Source of the DNA: Enterococcus_K sp051713825
Lineage (GTDB): Bacteria; Bacillota; Bacilli; Lactobacillales; Enterococcaceae
DNA length: 64,000 nt
Direction of reading: 5' to 3'
Assembly: GCF_051713825.1 (NCBI RefSeq)
Contig: NZ_JBIOQR010000001.1
Location: 3,038,001-3,102,000 of the forward strand
Shown: one piece after another, positions 1-8,915 of the stretch
How positions within the stretch are numbered: the stretch's first letter is position 1
How the letters are laid out: each line of letters starts with the position of its first letter
The notes under the pieces: model-generated
Databases searched by the model: none
Seen by the model: the letters and a program-made list of their open reading frames with translations, nothing else
Told to the model about the DNA's origin: nothing
Made by a program: the position numbers and the translations under genes

Positions 1-1156
1 CAACAATGGCCATCCCTGCTTGCCATTTATCCCACTGCCAAACATCGCCGTTTGCCCGTTTCAAGAAGTACCCCTTGGCCATTCCTTCATCAAATAGCGG
101 AGATTTTTGACCAATATACGGGTTAATCCAGACACAGATTTTTAAGCCTTTTTCTTTCAAACGACGCAACATGTTGATTGGGTCTGGGAATGTTCGTTCA
201 TCCCACGTAAAATTACACCACTCATATTCGCGCATCCATAAGCAATCAAAGTGAAAGACCTCTAGTGGAATTTTACGCTCTAACATGCCATCCACAAACG
301 AGTTCACAGTTGTTTCGTCATAATCAGTTAAGAAAGAAGTACTTAACCACAACCCAAAGGACCACGCAGGCGGTAAAGAAGGCTTGCCTGTTAAATCCGT
401 ATAGTTTTTCAAGACGCCTTTCATGGTTTCGCCTGCAATCACAAAGTATTCAAGCGATTGTCCCGGCACGCTAAACTGGACTCTTGAGACCTTTTCACTG
501 CCAACTTCAAAACTGACTTTATCTGGTGAATTGACAAACACACCATACCCTTTGTTGCTCACATAAAAGGGGATATTTTTGTAGGCTTGTTCTGTACCTG
601 TTCCACCATCCGCATTCCAAATATCGACAGTCTGACCGTTTTTTACGAAATTTGTGAACCTTTCTCCTAAACCATAGATAGCTTCACTCACATCAATACT
701 TAGCTGTTCACTAATATGAGCCTCGCCTCTTGGATCATGCACTAGGGCTTTTCCTCGTGGTTTACTCTGAGTAATCAATTTTCCTTTATAATAAAAACGC
801 GTAAATAGCTGTTCACCTTTAGTAATTTCCACACGTAAGTCCCCTGATTCAAACTGGTAGACTTCACCATCTGTTGCAATCACTGGGATTACCTCTTGTG
901 TTTGGATAAGAAAATCGGGTGCTTTTGGCTGAACGCCTTTATAATTGTACAGTTTAACGCCAATCACATCTTCATGGGGTGTGGATACCTCCATAGTCAT
1001 TAGCCCACCATCTAAAGTAAAACCTTTATGACCAATATAACTATACGGCATATAAAAAATTAGTGTGTTGTCTTGTTGTCTTGTATCATATACATGAACG
1101 GCATAATTGACTTCAAAGCCTTCTTTTACAAGCCAGCCTCCATCTGTGAATTTCAT
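1..1156 (-). CDS. yicI: GH31 alpha-xylosidase/alpha-glucosidase (YicI-like), partial
   Basis: About 385 N-terminal residues are present; the 3' end lies beyond the window edge. The protein starts MKFTDGGWLV and contains the blocks GLGERFTNF, FGLWLSTSF and FDCLWMREYEW, which match the N-terminal sandwich and the start of the GH31 barrel of alpha-xylosidases. Family members remove alpha-xylosyl or alpha-glucosyl residues from oligosaccharides in the cytoplasm. The ATG at 1156 overlaps the TGA of the upstream ROK kinase (ATGA), so the two genes are probably translationally coupled. The catalytic Asp residues lie in the missing half, so xylosidase versus glucosidase cannot be settled here. Confidence 0.87.
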   Translation of the reverse strand, partial: MKFTDGGWLVKEGFEVNYAVHVYDTRQQDNTLIFYMPYSYIGHKGFTLDGGLMTMEVSTPHEDVIGVKLYNYKGVQPKAPDFLIQTQEVIPVIATDGEVYQFESGDLRVEITKGEQLFTRFYYKGKLITQSKPRGKALVHDPRGEAHISEQLSIDVSEAIYGLGERFTNFVKNGQTVDIWNADGGTGTEQAYKNIPFYVSNKGYGVFVNSPDKVSFEVGSEKVSRVQFSVPGQSLEYFVIAGETMKGVLKNYTDLTGKPSLPPAWSFGLWLSTSFLTDYDETTVNSFVDGMLERKIPLEVFHFDCLWMREYEWCNFTWDERTFPDPINMLRRLKEKGLKICVWINPYIGQKSPLFDEGMAKGYFLKRANGDVWQWDKWQAGMAIV

Positions 1157-2055
1157 CTTGTCTCCTCCTCAACCTTTTGCTTAATCAAATAATAAGCTCC
1201 CATTAAACCTGAGTCATTAAAAAATTGACAGGCCTCAACAGGCACTTTAAAATCAACCCAATGACTGTTTTTCTTTAATTCTTCATGAATCATTTCAATA
1301 ACCTGGTGACTCTGACTAATCCCTCCACCAATCAAAACCTTTTCTGGATTTAGCATAACGACGGTGTTAAATACGGTAATCGCGACGAACTGCGCCCATT
1401 CTTGGACTACTTCTTTTACGAGCGGATCTTCGAGCTCTGAAACAATGGTCTCCCCTAAAACCTCAATTGAGGCAGACATTCCTTTTTGTTTTCGATAACT
1501 CGTAACCAATGCTTGTGTTGAGGCGAGTTCATGAAGCGTTTTATAAGCAGATTGATGGTAATCTGTCACCATCATACCCAGCTCTCCTGTCCGAAACGTA
1601 TGACCATGCAGAATTCGATTATTCACGACAATCGCGCCACCAATCCCCGTTCCAAGTGTAATAAGTGCAAAATCAGAAACCGCCGCTGCCTTTCCGCCAA
1701 AGTTTTCTGCTAGTGCTGCACAATTGGCATCATTCTCAATGACCATGGGATACTCTTTACCAAGTCGTTCTTTCAACAACTCATAAATATTTTCTCCATG
1801 TAGAGGTGTCAGTGCCCCCGCCAAGATTGCTTCACCTGTTTCTGTGTTAACAAAGCCCGGAAAACTTAAGCCAATTCCTTTTAGTTGGTTTTGTGATTGC
1901 CTATCCGCTTTGTTTATCTGTTCCACAAGAGAATCAATAAACGCTTCTTTAGACTGTAAACAGGTCTTAAATTTTCCTTTTTCTATTTTTTTACCAGTTT
2001 GGTCGAATCGCCCATATTTCACGAAGGTTCCACCTACATCAAAACATAAAAACAT
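1153..2055 (-). CDS. ROK family sugar kinase (BglK-like)
   Basis: This 300-residue kinase has the phosphate-binding DVGGT motif at residues 6-10, ENDANCAA around 107-114 (catalytic Asp about 109) and GTGIGG around 135-140. The cysteine zinc motif typical of ROK glucokinases and repressors is absent, as in beta-glucoside kinase-type members, and there is no N-terminal HTH, so this is an enzyme. I chose the ATG at 2055 because AAAGGTGG precedes it with good spacing; a longer reading from 2118 lacks a site. It probably phosphorylates a sugar released by the coupled GH31 enzyme. Substrate is inferred only from context. Confidence 0.85.
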   Translation of the reverse strand: MFLCFDVGGTFVKYGRFDQTGKKIEKGKFKTCLQSKEAFIDSLVEQINKADRQSQNQLKGIGLSFPGFVNTETGEAILAGALTPLHGENIYELLKERLGKEYPMVIENDANCAALAENFGGKAAAVSDFALITLGTGIGGAIVVNNRILHGHTFRTGELGMMVTDYHQSAYKTLHELASTQALVTSYRKQKGMSASIEVLGETIVSELEDPLVKEVVQEWAQFVAITVFNTVVMLNPEKVLIGGGISQSHQVIEMIHEELKKNSHWVDFKVPVEACQFFNDSGLMGAYYLIKQKVEEETR

Positions 2056-2072
2056 CGAATCCCACCTTTGAA

Positions 2073-2087
2073 AAGTAAACGTTATCA
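2073..2087. promoter_or_regulatory. cre-like CcpA site before the ROK/GH31 operon
   Basis: AAGTAAACGTTATCA fits the cre consensus WTGNAANCGNWNNCW at all fixed positions but one (second base). It lies 18 bp upstream of the ROK start codon, between that start and a TATAAT-like box, suggesting carbon catabolite repression of the operon. Confidence 0.5.
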
Positions 2088-2182
2088 TACTACCCATATT
2101 ATAGCGAATGGCACCCAAACTTTTATACAGCGCAGATTAGTGTTTTATACCCACAAAAGTAGTGATTAGCTAATTGATGCGT

Positions 2183-3592
2183 CTATTGTTTCTTCAAATT
2201 ACGATACTCATTTGGAGAAATCTTATAGTACTGACGAAACTTCTTATAAAAGTAATCCACATTTTTATAACCGACCTGCTCAGAAATCTCATACACCATC
2301 AAATTAGATGAAGAGAGTAAACTCGCCGCTTTCTCCATCCGAATTCCTTCGAGATAATTCACAAAACTCTTCCCGGTTTCTTTACGGAATTTTTTGCCTA
2401 AATAGGCACTATTATAATTGAATTTTTCAGCAATTGATTTTAAGGAAAGATTTTCGATATAGTTTTCACTCACATAATGGAGAATCTCTGAAATGATATC
2501 CACATTATTTAAGGCTTCCGCAACAACGGATGATAAGCGGACCATCTGCCTTGTAAAGCGCTTTAATAATTCATCAAAGGTCGTTGCTTCAAAGATATCT
2601 GTGCTAAAGGTCATCGTAAATTCCTGAATATCAACGGTCGCTTGCCCACGGACTTGACGAATAATCAAGTGATAATCCTGGTTTATTTGCCATTTTACAT
2701 CCTCTTCAAACGATAATCTATTGTAATAATAAGCGGCATAGTTGGTGATTGTCGTTTTTAACTCATTTGCTGTAACAACTGCTTTCACTAACTGTTGCAC
2801 AATTTCTTCATGCGAAAAAACGCCCTGATTTTCATTTGAAAAACGTTCAGGTGAAATATATTGATTAGGAAATAAAAAGGTCAATCTCGACAGGTAATTA
2901 ATTTCAGAATACAACACACCTAAGTTTTGGTTCGCTTCTACCCACCCTGTCGAAATAATTTCCTGACTAGATTTCACCAATTTTTCAACAGCTATTTTTT
3001 GTGTATCCGTCGCATTTGACAGTAGCACTTGGTAGGTATACCCATAGTGACTCAACGAAATTACTTCTAGCTGGTGTTTCTTAAATTTTGCTAGAACTTT
3101 CTCCTCTAACGGCTGTCTTGTGCGCAAACAATTGACCCAGGTGTAACCAACTAGCGGCTTTGCATCGTTTCCAAATAGCTTATTCACTAGCTCATGCTGT
3201 AAGCTCACTGTACGCTCAGATTCTTCCAATTCATTGAGTTTGGTTAAACTTTCTATTAACTCTTCCTCGTCAATTGGTTTTAATAAATACGAAAAAAAAT
3301 CTAACTGAATTGCTTTTTTGGCATACTCAAATTCAGAATAGCCTGATAGGGCAATTGCTTGAGGACAATGCCCTAATTTTTTGGCTTCCTTAATCATATC
3401 AAGGCCGTTTAATTGTGGCATTTTGATATCTGTAATCACTAAGTCAGGAATCTGTTCGATTAGTAATTGCAAGCCTTCTTTGCCATTTTTGGCTGTCCCA
3501 ATAATTTCATACCCATAGCTTTCCCAATCAATCAGATACGTTAAACCTTCACGAATGGCTTGCTCGTCATCCACCACTAAAATCTTTTTCAT
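2183..3592 (-). CDS. YesN-type response regulator with AraC output domain
   Basis: This 469-residue regulator has an N-terminal receiver domain (acidic pair VVDDE at 7-10, phospho-acceptor Asp about 55 in VITDIKMP, conserved Lys in LLKPID) and a C-terminal AraC/XylS double HTH from about residue 370 (ISEILHYVSENY, then VGYKNVDYFYKKF). Such regulators normally pair with a YesM-type sensor kinase and control sugar import or hydrolase genes. No kinase gene is visible in this window. The gene sits between the GH1 gene and the ROK/GH31 operon, all on the minus strand, so these are its likeliest targets. About 125 bp separate it from the ROK start, which appears to have its own promoter region. Confidence 0.88.
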   Translation of the reverse strand: MKKILVVDDEQAIREGLTYLIDWESYGYEIIGTAKNGKEGLQLLIEQIPDLVITDIKMPQLNGLDMIKEAKKLGHCPQAIALSGYSEFEYAKKAIQLDFFSYLLKPIDEEELIESLTKLNELEESERTVSLQHELVNKLFGNDAKPLVGYTWVNCLRTRQPLEEKVLAKFKKHQLEVISLSHYGYTYQVLLSNATDTQKIAVEKLVKSSQEIISTGWVEANQNLGVLYSEINYLSRLTFLFPNQYISPERFSNENQGVFSHEEIVQQLVKAVVTANELKTTITNYAAYYYNRLSFEEDVKWQINQDYHLIIRQVRGQATVDIQEFTMTFSTDIFEATTFDELLKRFTRQMVRLSSVVAEALNNVDIISEILHYVSENYIENLSLKSIAEKFNYNSAYLGKKFRKETGKSFVNYLEGIRMEKAASLLSSSNLMVYEISEQVGYKNVDYFYKKFRQYYKISPNEYRNLKKQ

Positions 3593-3620
3593 CTAACCCC
3601 TCATTTCTATAAATATTGAA

Positions 3621-3662
3621 AAAGAAAAAAAGCGAGACGGAACCACTAGTCTATCTCAGCTT
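3621..3662 (-). terminator. Rho-independent terminator after the GH1 gene
   Basis: On the minus strand an imperfect hairpin (arm AAGC-GAGA pairing with TCTC-GCTT) is followed by TTTTTTTC. It lies about 80 bp after the GH1 stop and before the response-regulator gene. Confidence 0.55.
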
Positions 3663-3741
3663 CTTTTCTAGATAATTTGGAACTTTCAGATGCTGTTGCA
3701 TTGATCGTTTATAGTTTATCATGTATTCAATTAATTGTGTC

Positions 3742-5223
3742 TTATTTCAAGTTCTCGCCGTTTTCTTTTATGACTTCTTGATACCAATAAAAACTATCTT
3801 TAGGGATTCTTTCTAACGTTTTCTCGTCATGCTCATCGCGATCAATATAGACAAAACCATACCGTTTTTTATAACCGTTTAACCAACTCAGCAAATCTGT
3901 AAATGACCATGCGCAATAACCTATGACTTCGACTCCATCTGTGATTGCCTTTTTCATTTCAAGTAAATGTTCATTTAAGTAAGCAATTCGATAGTCATCA
4001 TGCACTTTTTTATCCTCCGTCAGCTCATCAAGGGAACCCAATCCGTTTTCAGTGATAAAAATAGGTAAATCATATCTTGATTGAATTCTTCGCAATGCAA
4101 CTCGGAACCCAACTGGATCAATTTCCCAGCCCCACTTCGTTTTTTCTAAATAAGGATTTTCAATGCCATTAAACATCGGAACTTCAGGGGCCATCGCTTG
4201 TTCTTCTTTTGGTTGCATCAAATATGGATCTGTCTTCGAAAAATTCTTTTCGGTATTTATTTGGTCTGAGGAGCTCTCTTCTGGCTTTTCGATGCGGTTT
4301 TGGCGCACTGTTCCCCCATGATAATAGTTTATCCCTAAAAAGTCTGGTTTTGCAGCCTTTAGGATTCGACTATCTTCTGGTGTAACCTCTGGAGCAATCC
4401 CTAATCGCTCTAATTGTTTCATAATAAATTTGGGATAGGTTCCCTTACAGTAGACGTCTAGTGTCCAATCGTTATTAAAGGCCTCGCCGTTTTCAGCAGC
4501 TAAAACATCAGAAGGATCTGCTGTTAATGGATAAATCGGACCATATCCATAACTAGGACCAATCAGTCCATTAGGAACAAGCTCGTGAAATAATGAAATT
4601 GCTTCGGCATTCGCTAAGTTGACAATATGGTTCGCTGCATACATTCTTTTCAAGTCTGTGACTGCTGGTGGATGCGCCGCCCAACGATAACCTAGTGAGG
4701 TAAAAACATTCTGCTCATTCATAGTTACCCAATAGTTCACTTTATCTTTTAGACGAATAAATAAAGCTTCACAATATTTTTTAAAAGCTGTAATCACCTT
4801 TCTTGACTCCCAACCTCCATACTTATCTTGTAAGGCTTGCGGCATATCCCAATGATACAACGTAAGAACTGGTTCAACACCATTGGCAAGTAGTTCATCA
4901 ACAAGGTTTTCGTAAAAGGCTAGCCCCTTTTCATTGATTTCGCCTTCTCCATCAGGAATCACGCGACTCCAAGCTACACTAAACCGATAGGCCTTTAACC
5001 CCATCTTCTTCATGTAAGCGACATCCTCTTTATAACGATGATAATGGTCGACTGCTACGTCACCATTTGTTTTCTCAAACGTCTTCCCTTCAATTCGAGA
5101 AAATTCATCCCAAATAGACGGCCCCTTCCCATCAGTATCCCAAGCACCCTCAATTTGGTACGCTGCAGAAGCCGCTCCCCATAAAAAATTCTCTGGAAAT
5201 GATTCTAGCTCTTTGTAATACAT
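3742..5223 (-). CDS. GH1 phospho-beta-glycosidase
   Basis: This 493-residue cytoplasmic hydrolase has the GH1 start NFLWGAASAAYQIEGAW, the acid/base Glu in TMNEQN (about E170) and the nucleophile in ITENG (about E392). The C-terminal phosphate-binding loop SWLNGYKKRY has the Ser, Lys and Tyr (about S446, K453, Y455) that hold the sugar 6-phosphate in 6-phospho-beta-glycosidases. A Trp after the Ser is as in LacG, so galactoside-6-phosphate is possible. I chose the ATG at 5223 because AAAGGA precedes it; a longer reading to 5283 has no homologous residues. It has its own promoter and catabolite-control site at 5331-5378. Confidence 0.85.
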   Translation of the reverse strand: MYYKELESFPENFLWGAASAAYQIEGAWDTDGKGPSIWDEFSRIEGKTFEKTNGDVAVDHYHRYKEDVAYMKKMGLKAYRFSVAWSRVIPDGEGEINEKGLAFYENLVDELLANGVEPVLTLYHWDMPQALQDKYGGWESRKVITAFKKYCEALFIRLKDKVNYWVTMNEQNVFTSLGYRWAAHPPAVTDLKRMYAANHIVNLANAEAISLFHELVPNGLIGPSYGYGPIYPLTADPSDVLAAENGEAFNNDWTLDVYCKGTYPKFIMKQLERLGIAPEVTPEDSRILKAAKPDFLGINYYHGGTVRQNRIEKPEESSSDQINTEKNFSKTDPYLMQPKEEQAMAPEVPMFNGIENPYLEKTKWGWEIDPVGFRVALRRIQSRYDLPIFITENGLGSLDELTEDKKVHDDYRIAYLNEHLLEMKKAITDGVEVIGYCAWSFTDLLSWLNGYKKRYGFVYIDRDEHDEKTLERIPKDSFYWYQEVIKENGENLK

Positions 5224-5330
5224 AAATATAATCCTTTCAGCATCTATCAACTCTCTGCGCAAAACCAATCCACAAATCCTCAATAGACTCTCGTAAGTTA
5301 GTTAGTATGATAAACTTACTTTTCAAATAA

Positions 5331-5378
5331 AATATAGCGTAGATTTTTTTAAAAGTCAACGCTTTCAAAAAAATCTAC
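5331..5378 (-). promoter_or_regulatory. GH1 promoter with perfect cre and flanking inverted repeat
   Basis: On the minus strand TTGACT (5354-5359) and TATATT (5331-5336) are 17 bp apart. TTGAAAGCGTTGACT (5354-5368) matches the cre consensus at every fixed position and overlaps the -35 box. A 12-bp inverted repeat, GTAGATTTTTTT (5339-5350) and AAAAAAATCTAC (5367-5378), brackets the cre, suggesting a second regulator. Confidence 0.75.
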
Positions 5379-5393
5379 ACTAAAAAACATCTG

Positions 5394-5454
5394 AAAAAAA
5401 GAGCGTTTCTAAAGATCAGTCGACTATTGGACTCCTTTTAGAAACGCTCTTTTG
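5394..5454 (-). terminator. Bidirectional terminator after the AraC gene
   Basis: Arms AAAGAGCGTTTCTAAA and TTTAGAAACGCTCTTT form a long near-perfect hairpin with a T run on the minus-strand side and a shorter one on the plus side. It lies just after the AraC stop at 5462. Confidence 0.85.
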
Positions 5455-5461
5455 TCAGTAC

Positions 5462-6331
5462 TTATAAACGCTCATTTAACTGTTTTTGATACTGTAATGG
5501 CGCTAGTCCAACCGACTCCTTAAACACATGATGGAATGTTTTAACACTGGTAAACCCAGATTTTTCGGCTACCTCTGCCATAGGGATTTTTTCATTAGCT
5601 AAGATAAATTTGGCTTGTGTAATTCGGTACTCATTTAGAAAACCCATAAAGGTTTTGCCCGTATTCGTTTTGAAAAAACGCGTAAAATAATAGGGACTGA
5701 AACCAACAAAATGGGCCACTTCTTCTAAGGTAATTGGCTCTAGGAAACGTTCTTCCACATAGTCAAACACCTTGTTCAATCGCTCTAATGTTTCCTTATA
5801 GTGGATGGTTGACCGATGTGATAGACGATATTCTTGGCTAGTTGTCGGCAGTTCACGATAAAAGACCCCCATCAAATGATACAGCTCAGATAAAAGGAGA
5901 TAGTTGGCACCATCTGCCGTATCTTCATTGTAACGGTAAAGATTTAACAAAATTTCACGAACCTTTTTTTCTGTTTCTTTTGGCCAATTATAACTGTGAC
6001 GCTCGCTTGTTTCAAAGAGTGAGACCAGTGATTTCTCACCTATCCGTAAGGTTTTTTCATCAAACATCTTCAAATCAAACTGATACACATAACGTTCACT
6101 ATCCGGTGAGGACAAAAAATAATGAGGCTCGCCACTAGAAAAGAAATAAATCTCCCCTTGATTCACTTGAACAATCTCTTCTCCGACACCAATACGAACA
6201 TTTCCAACAATTGAGTAAATAATCTCGATTTCTTTATGCCAGTGTGGATATACAATTCCCATACCATCATTTAGAAACGAACGGTATAATAAATCGCTAT
6301 CAAACGTTGGGATTTCTAAATAGGTACTCAC
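5462..6331 (-). CDS. AraC family transcriptional regulator with cupin domain
   Basis: This 289-residue regulator has an N-terminal cupin sugar-sensing domain (HWHKEIEIIY around 31-40, then EIYFFSSGEPHYF) and a C-terminal AraC double HTH (ITLEEVAHFVGFSPYYFTRFF and VAEKSGFTSVKTFHHVFKE). Its ATG overlaps the TGA of the yaiI gene (ATGA), so the two are probably co-translated. Regulators of this layout usually control a neighbouring glycosidase or transport operon. The GH1 gene just downstream, which carries an inverted repeat at its promoter, is a reasonable target, but this is inference. Confidence 0.85.
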   Translation of the reverse strand: MSTYLEIPTFDSDLLYRSFLNDGMGIVYPHWHKEIEIIYSIVGNVRIGVGEEIVQVNQGEIYFFSSGEPHYFLSSPDSERYVYQFDLKMFDEKTLRIGEKSLVSLFETSERHSYNWPKETEKKVREILLNLYRYNEDTADGANYLLLSELYHLMGVFYRELPTTSQEYRLSHRSTIHYKETLERLNKVFDYVEERFLEPITLEEVAHFVGFSPYYFTRFFKTNTGKTFMGFLNEYRITQAKFILANEKIPMAEVAEKSGFTSVKTFHHVFKESVGLAPLQYQKQLNERL

Positions 6332-6786
6332 GGTCTCTCACCTACCTGCTCAATAATTATGGTTTCTAAGCTTGTTTTAAAGCGCATGCGGTCTTCTAGT
6401 GTGAAAGCTTTTGGTCCCTTCGTTCGTTGACCTGCTTTTCTTAATTTAGCACTAAAATATCGTTGCTCAAGTAAGGTTTCAATCGTTTCTAGGGTGTATT
6501 CTGTCCCTAACTGGTGAAGCACTCGAACCTCTTTACTAAGAACTAAAGAGGCCAGTCCGTAATCCTGAGTCACTAAAATGTCTCCTGGATGCGTCAGACC
6601 TACAATCCGATAATCCGCACTATCTGCCCCTTTATCTACATAAACAAATGTCACAAATTCTGGGTATTCTTTTGTAGTATAATGATCAATACTGGTAACA
6701 ATCACAACTGGAAGATGGTACATCTGCGCCAGTGCAATTGTTTCTTCTTTCACTGGAGATCCATCCCCATCAATAAATAGTTTCAA
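6328..6786 (-). CDS. yaiI: YaiI/YqxD family (UPF0178, DUF188) protein
   Basis: This 152-residue protein starts MKLFIDGDGSPV and contains DKGADSADYRIV and GDILVTQDYGLASLVL, the conserved acidic motifs of the UPF0178 family. The fold is PIN/NYN-nuclease-like and the acidic cluster (D7, D9 and the ADSAD segment) resembles a metal site, but the substrate of the family is unknown. Length is normal for the family. It overlaps the downstream AraC gene by four bases. Confidence 0.88.
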   Translation of the reverse strand: MKLFIDGDGSPVKEETIALAQMYHLPVVIVTSIDHYTTKEYPEFVTFVYVDKGADSADYRIVGLTHPGDILVTQDYGLASLVLSKEVRVLHQLGTEYTLETIETLLEQRYFSAKLRKAGQRTKGPKAFTLEDRMRFKTSLETIIIEQVGERP

Positions 6787-6972
6787 TTGTACACCTCAAT
6801 TCACTCAAATTCTCTTCTATAAATCTGCTATGTGTAGGTTACATTTGCTGATTCTATAAATAGTAACTATATTTTTTAGTTTATCATTAATATGAGGAGA
6901 TTCCAATGCAGATGACACGTCTTTTTTAACTACTTTTATTTCCTAGTCTCTAAATATTAAAAGATTATTTTA

Positions 6973-7066
6973 TAAAAAAAGACCACCAAACACCAAATAT
7001 TTACTCTGAATGAGAAAACTATCCCGCTTTCTCAAGTAAATGATTTGGTGCTTGTTCGCCTTTTTT
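6973..7066 (-). terminator. Long bidirectional hairpin terminator after the TcaA-like gene
   Basis: Arms around CACCAAAT-ATTTACT-GAGAAA and TTTCTC-AGTAAAT-ATTTGGTG (6991-7050) pair over about 20 bp, with T runs on both strands. It lies just past the stop of the gene at 7147. Between here and 6786 nothing else was identified except a twice-repeated ATTTATAGAA. Confidence 0.75.
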
Positions 7067-7146
7067 AGTTTCTAGATTAAATTACTTCAATTCATTATTA
7101 GAAAATGACTCTTGAATCACTTTTTAGTTGGTACTCACTATAATGA

Positions 7147-8763
7147 TTACTTCACTATTTTTCCACCATCACCTAAATCAATAAACTCAAAGTTGAGTTT
7201 CCCGTTTTCATCAGTAAAAGCCGTCACTTTTACACCCGTGTATTTATACGTAACGTTATCTTCATCACCATTAATAAAATAGGTTACTTCATAGTCAATC
7301 TTATATTGATCTTTTTCTAAAGGAGCCATATCGGTTATTTCTTGGTAGAACCACACACCATCGAATTCCTTTTTCTTATTCTTTTCTCTTGAAGACGTGA
7401 TATACTCATCAATCGCTTTAAAGCTAGCATTTTTAGTGCCATCTTTGAAATATTCGCCCAATGACTCTTTGTCATATTTGTTTGATTCAATAACAGCATC
7501 TTGAATATCAGAATAAAAACTATCAATTGCAATTTCAAGCTTATACATATCCACAACATCAAAATCAAGAGAAACTGGATAGTCATCCTCAGAGTCTTCA
7601 GTGTACTCCCATTCTTCTACTTCATATTCCTCAGTGGTGATTTGGTCTTTTCCTTCACCGCTTGTTAATTGAATCGTTAAGCCATCATGCCAGACAAGAG
7701 GGCCAACTGTTCCCTCACCATCCTTCAGTTTACCTGCTTCTTTTCCATCAACTAAAATTTTGGCATCTTTAATATTTGACTCAATCGGGATAATCATCAC
7801 AGAAAAGGTTAGATCAATCTCTGTATCTTCCGAATTAAACAGATTGTAAGTTTTCTCATTGCTTTCGCTTGATTCGGTCAGCTTTTCAGAAGCTGCACTA
7901 AATTTATATACTCCCGGTACAAAGGGTCCAAGCTCCTCATCGAAGCTGTCTTCTTTTGTCGTCGTGTACTTCTCATCATTAACGGAAATAATTGTTCCTT
8001 TTTGATTAGTCGAAACCTCTGGATAGACAGGATAAACCTCAACCTTATAATCATCAAAAACTAAAAATTTCTTGCCAGATTTTTTTATTTCAAGATTATA
8101 TGTCCGTAAATTTTTTTTCATGTCTTTTTTCATTTCAGCCAATGCTTTTTTATTCTCAGTAAAATACTTGATTAGTGGCTTCACGTTCTTTTCAGTTAAA
8201 TCTAGATGATCATCATCTGTTGTCATCATCTGAACGACTTTTTTACTATCTTTGTCGGTAATTGCTTGCACGAAAGCGTCGATTTGGTTTTCAGATGTAT
8301 AGATAGAGCTACCATACTTATACCCTCCAAATAAAGCAACTAAAATAATCACGACAACTGCGCCTATAGTGATTTGCTTTTTAGAAAGAGAACCTTTCTT
8401 AGCCGGTGTCGGTGTCTCTTGGTTTGATTGTTCTTGCGAATTTATCGCTTTTGAGTCCTGCATATCTTCCCCAGATTCTTTGGCTGTTTCTGTTGGCGTT
8501 ACTGTCACATCAGCCTCGACTTGATCCGCTGTTTCTGGCTCTGTTGTTTCCACAGTTTCTGGTGAACTAGCTTCTTCTGCAGGCGTCGATTCACTTGTCT
8601 TATTCGCCAAAACTTCTTCGTTTTCCGCGAGATCTTCTGGTACTTCTTGCGTCACCTTGTTAACGGATGTTTCTGTTTCACTTGTTTCTAAAACCGATCC
8701 ACAGTTTTCGCAAAATTTTGATTCTTCGACATTTTCATGTCCACAATTTTTACACAATTTCAT
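7147..8763 (-). CDS. TcaA-like zinc-ribbon membrane protein
   Basis: This 538-residue protein begins with a zinc ribbon (CKNCGHENVEESKFCENCG, residues about 3-21). A long acidic, low-complexity Thr/Glu/Ser stretch runs to about residue 125, a single membrane segment (ITIGAVVVIILVALFGG) to about 150, and then a large outside domain. This matches the TcaA/YvbJ family, cell-envelope proteins linked in staphylococci to glycopeptide susceptibility. I chose the ATG at 8763, directly before the first ribbon Cys pair and preceded by AGGAAA. The next gene upstream is a second zinc-ribbon membrane protein in the same orientation, separated by a terminator. Confidence 0.75.
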   Translation of the reverse strand: MKLCKNCGHENVEESKFCENCGSVLETSETETSVNKVTQEVPEDLAENEEVLANKTSESTPAEEASSPETVETTEPETADQVEADVTVTPTETAKESGEDMQDSKAINSQEQSNQETPTPAKKGSLSKKQITIGAVVVIILVALFGGYKYGSSIYTSENQIDAFVQAITDKDSKKVVQMMTTDDDHLDLTEKNVKPLIKYFTENKKALAEMKKDMKKNLRTYNLEIKKSGKKFLVFDDYKVEVYPVYPEVSTNQKGTIISVNDEKYTTTKEDSFDEELGPFVPGVYKFSAASEKLTESSESNEKTYNLFNSEDTEIDLTFSVMIIPIESNIKDAKILVDGKEAGKLKDGEGTVGPLVWHDGLTIQLTSGEGKDQITTEEYEVEEWEYTEDSEDDYPVSLDFDVVDMYKLEIAIDSFYSDIQDAVIESNKYDKESLGEYFKDGTKNASFKAIDEYITSSREKNKKKEFDGVWFYQEITDMAPLEKDQYKIDYEVTYFINGDEDNVTYKYTGVKVTAFTDENGKLNFEFIDLGDGGKIVK

Positions 8764-8859
8764 AAAATTTCCTCCAATAGCCCAAAACATGCCTTATTTC
8801 ACTCGCCGCTTGGGAACTCCCCATAATTTTACCTAGTATATTATACCCAATTTTTCTCG

Positions 8860-8907
8860 AAAAAAATAGGACAACCCAAAAGTGATTGTTTGGTGTTGTC
8901 CTTTTTT
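8860..8907 (-). terminator. Rho-independent terminator
   Basis: GGACAAC and GTTGTCC arms with additional internal pairing, flanked by T runs on both strands. It directly follows the stop of the gene at 8916. Confidence 0.85.
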
Positions 8908-8915
8908 ATACTCTC

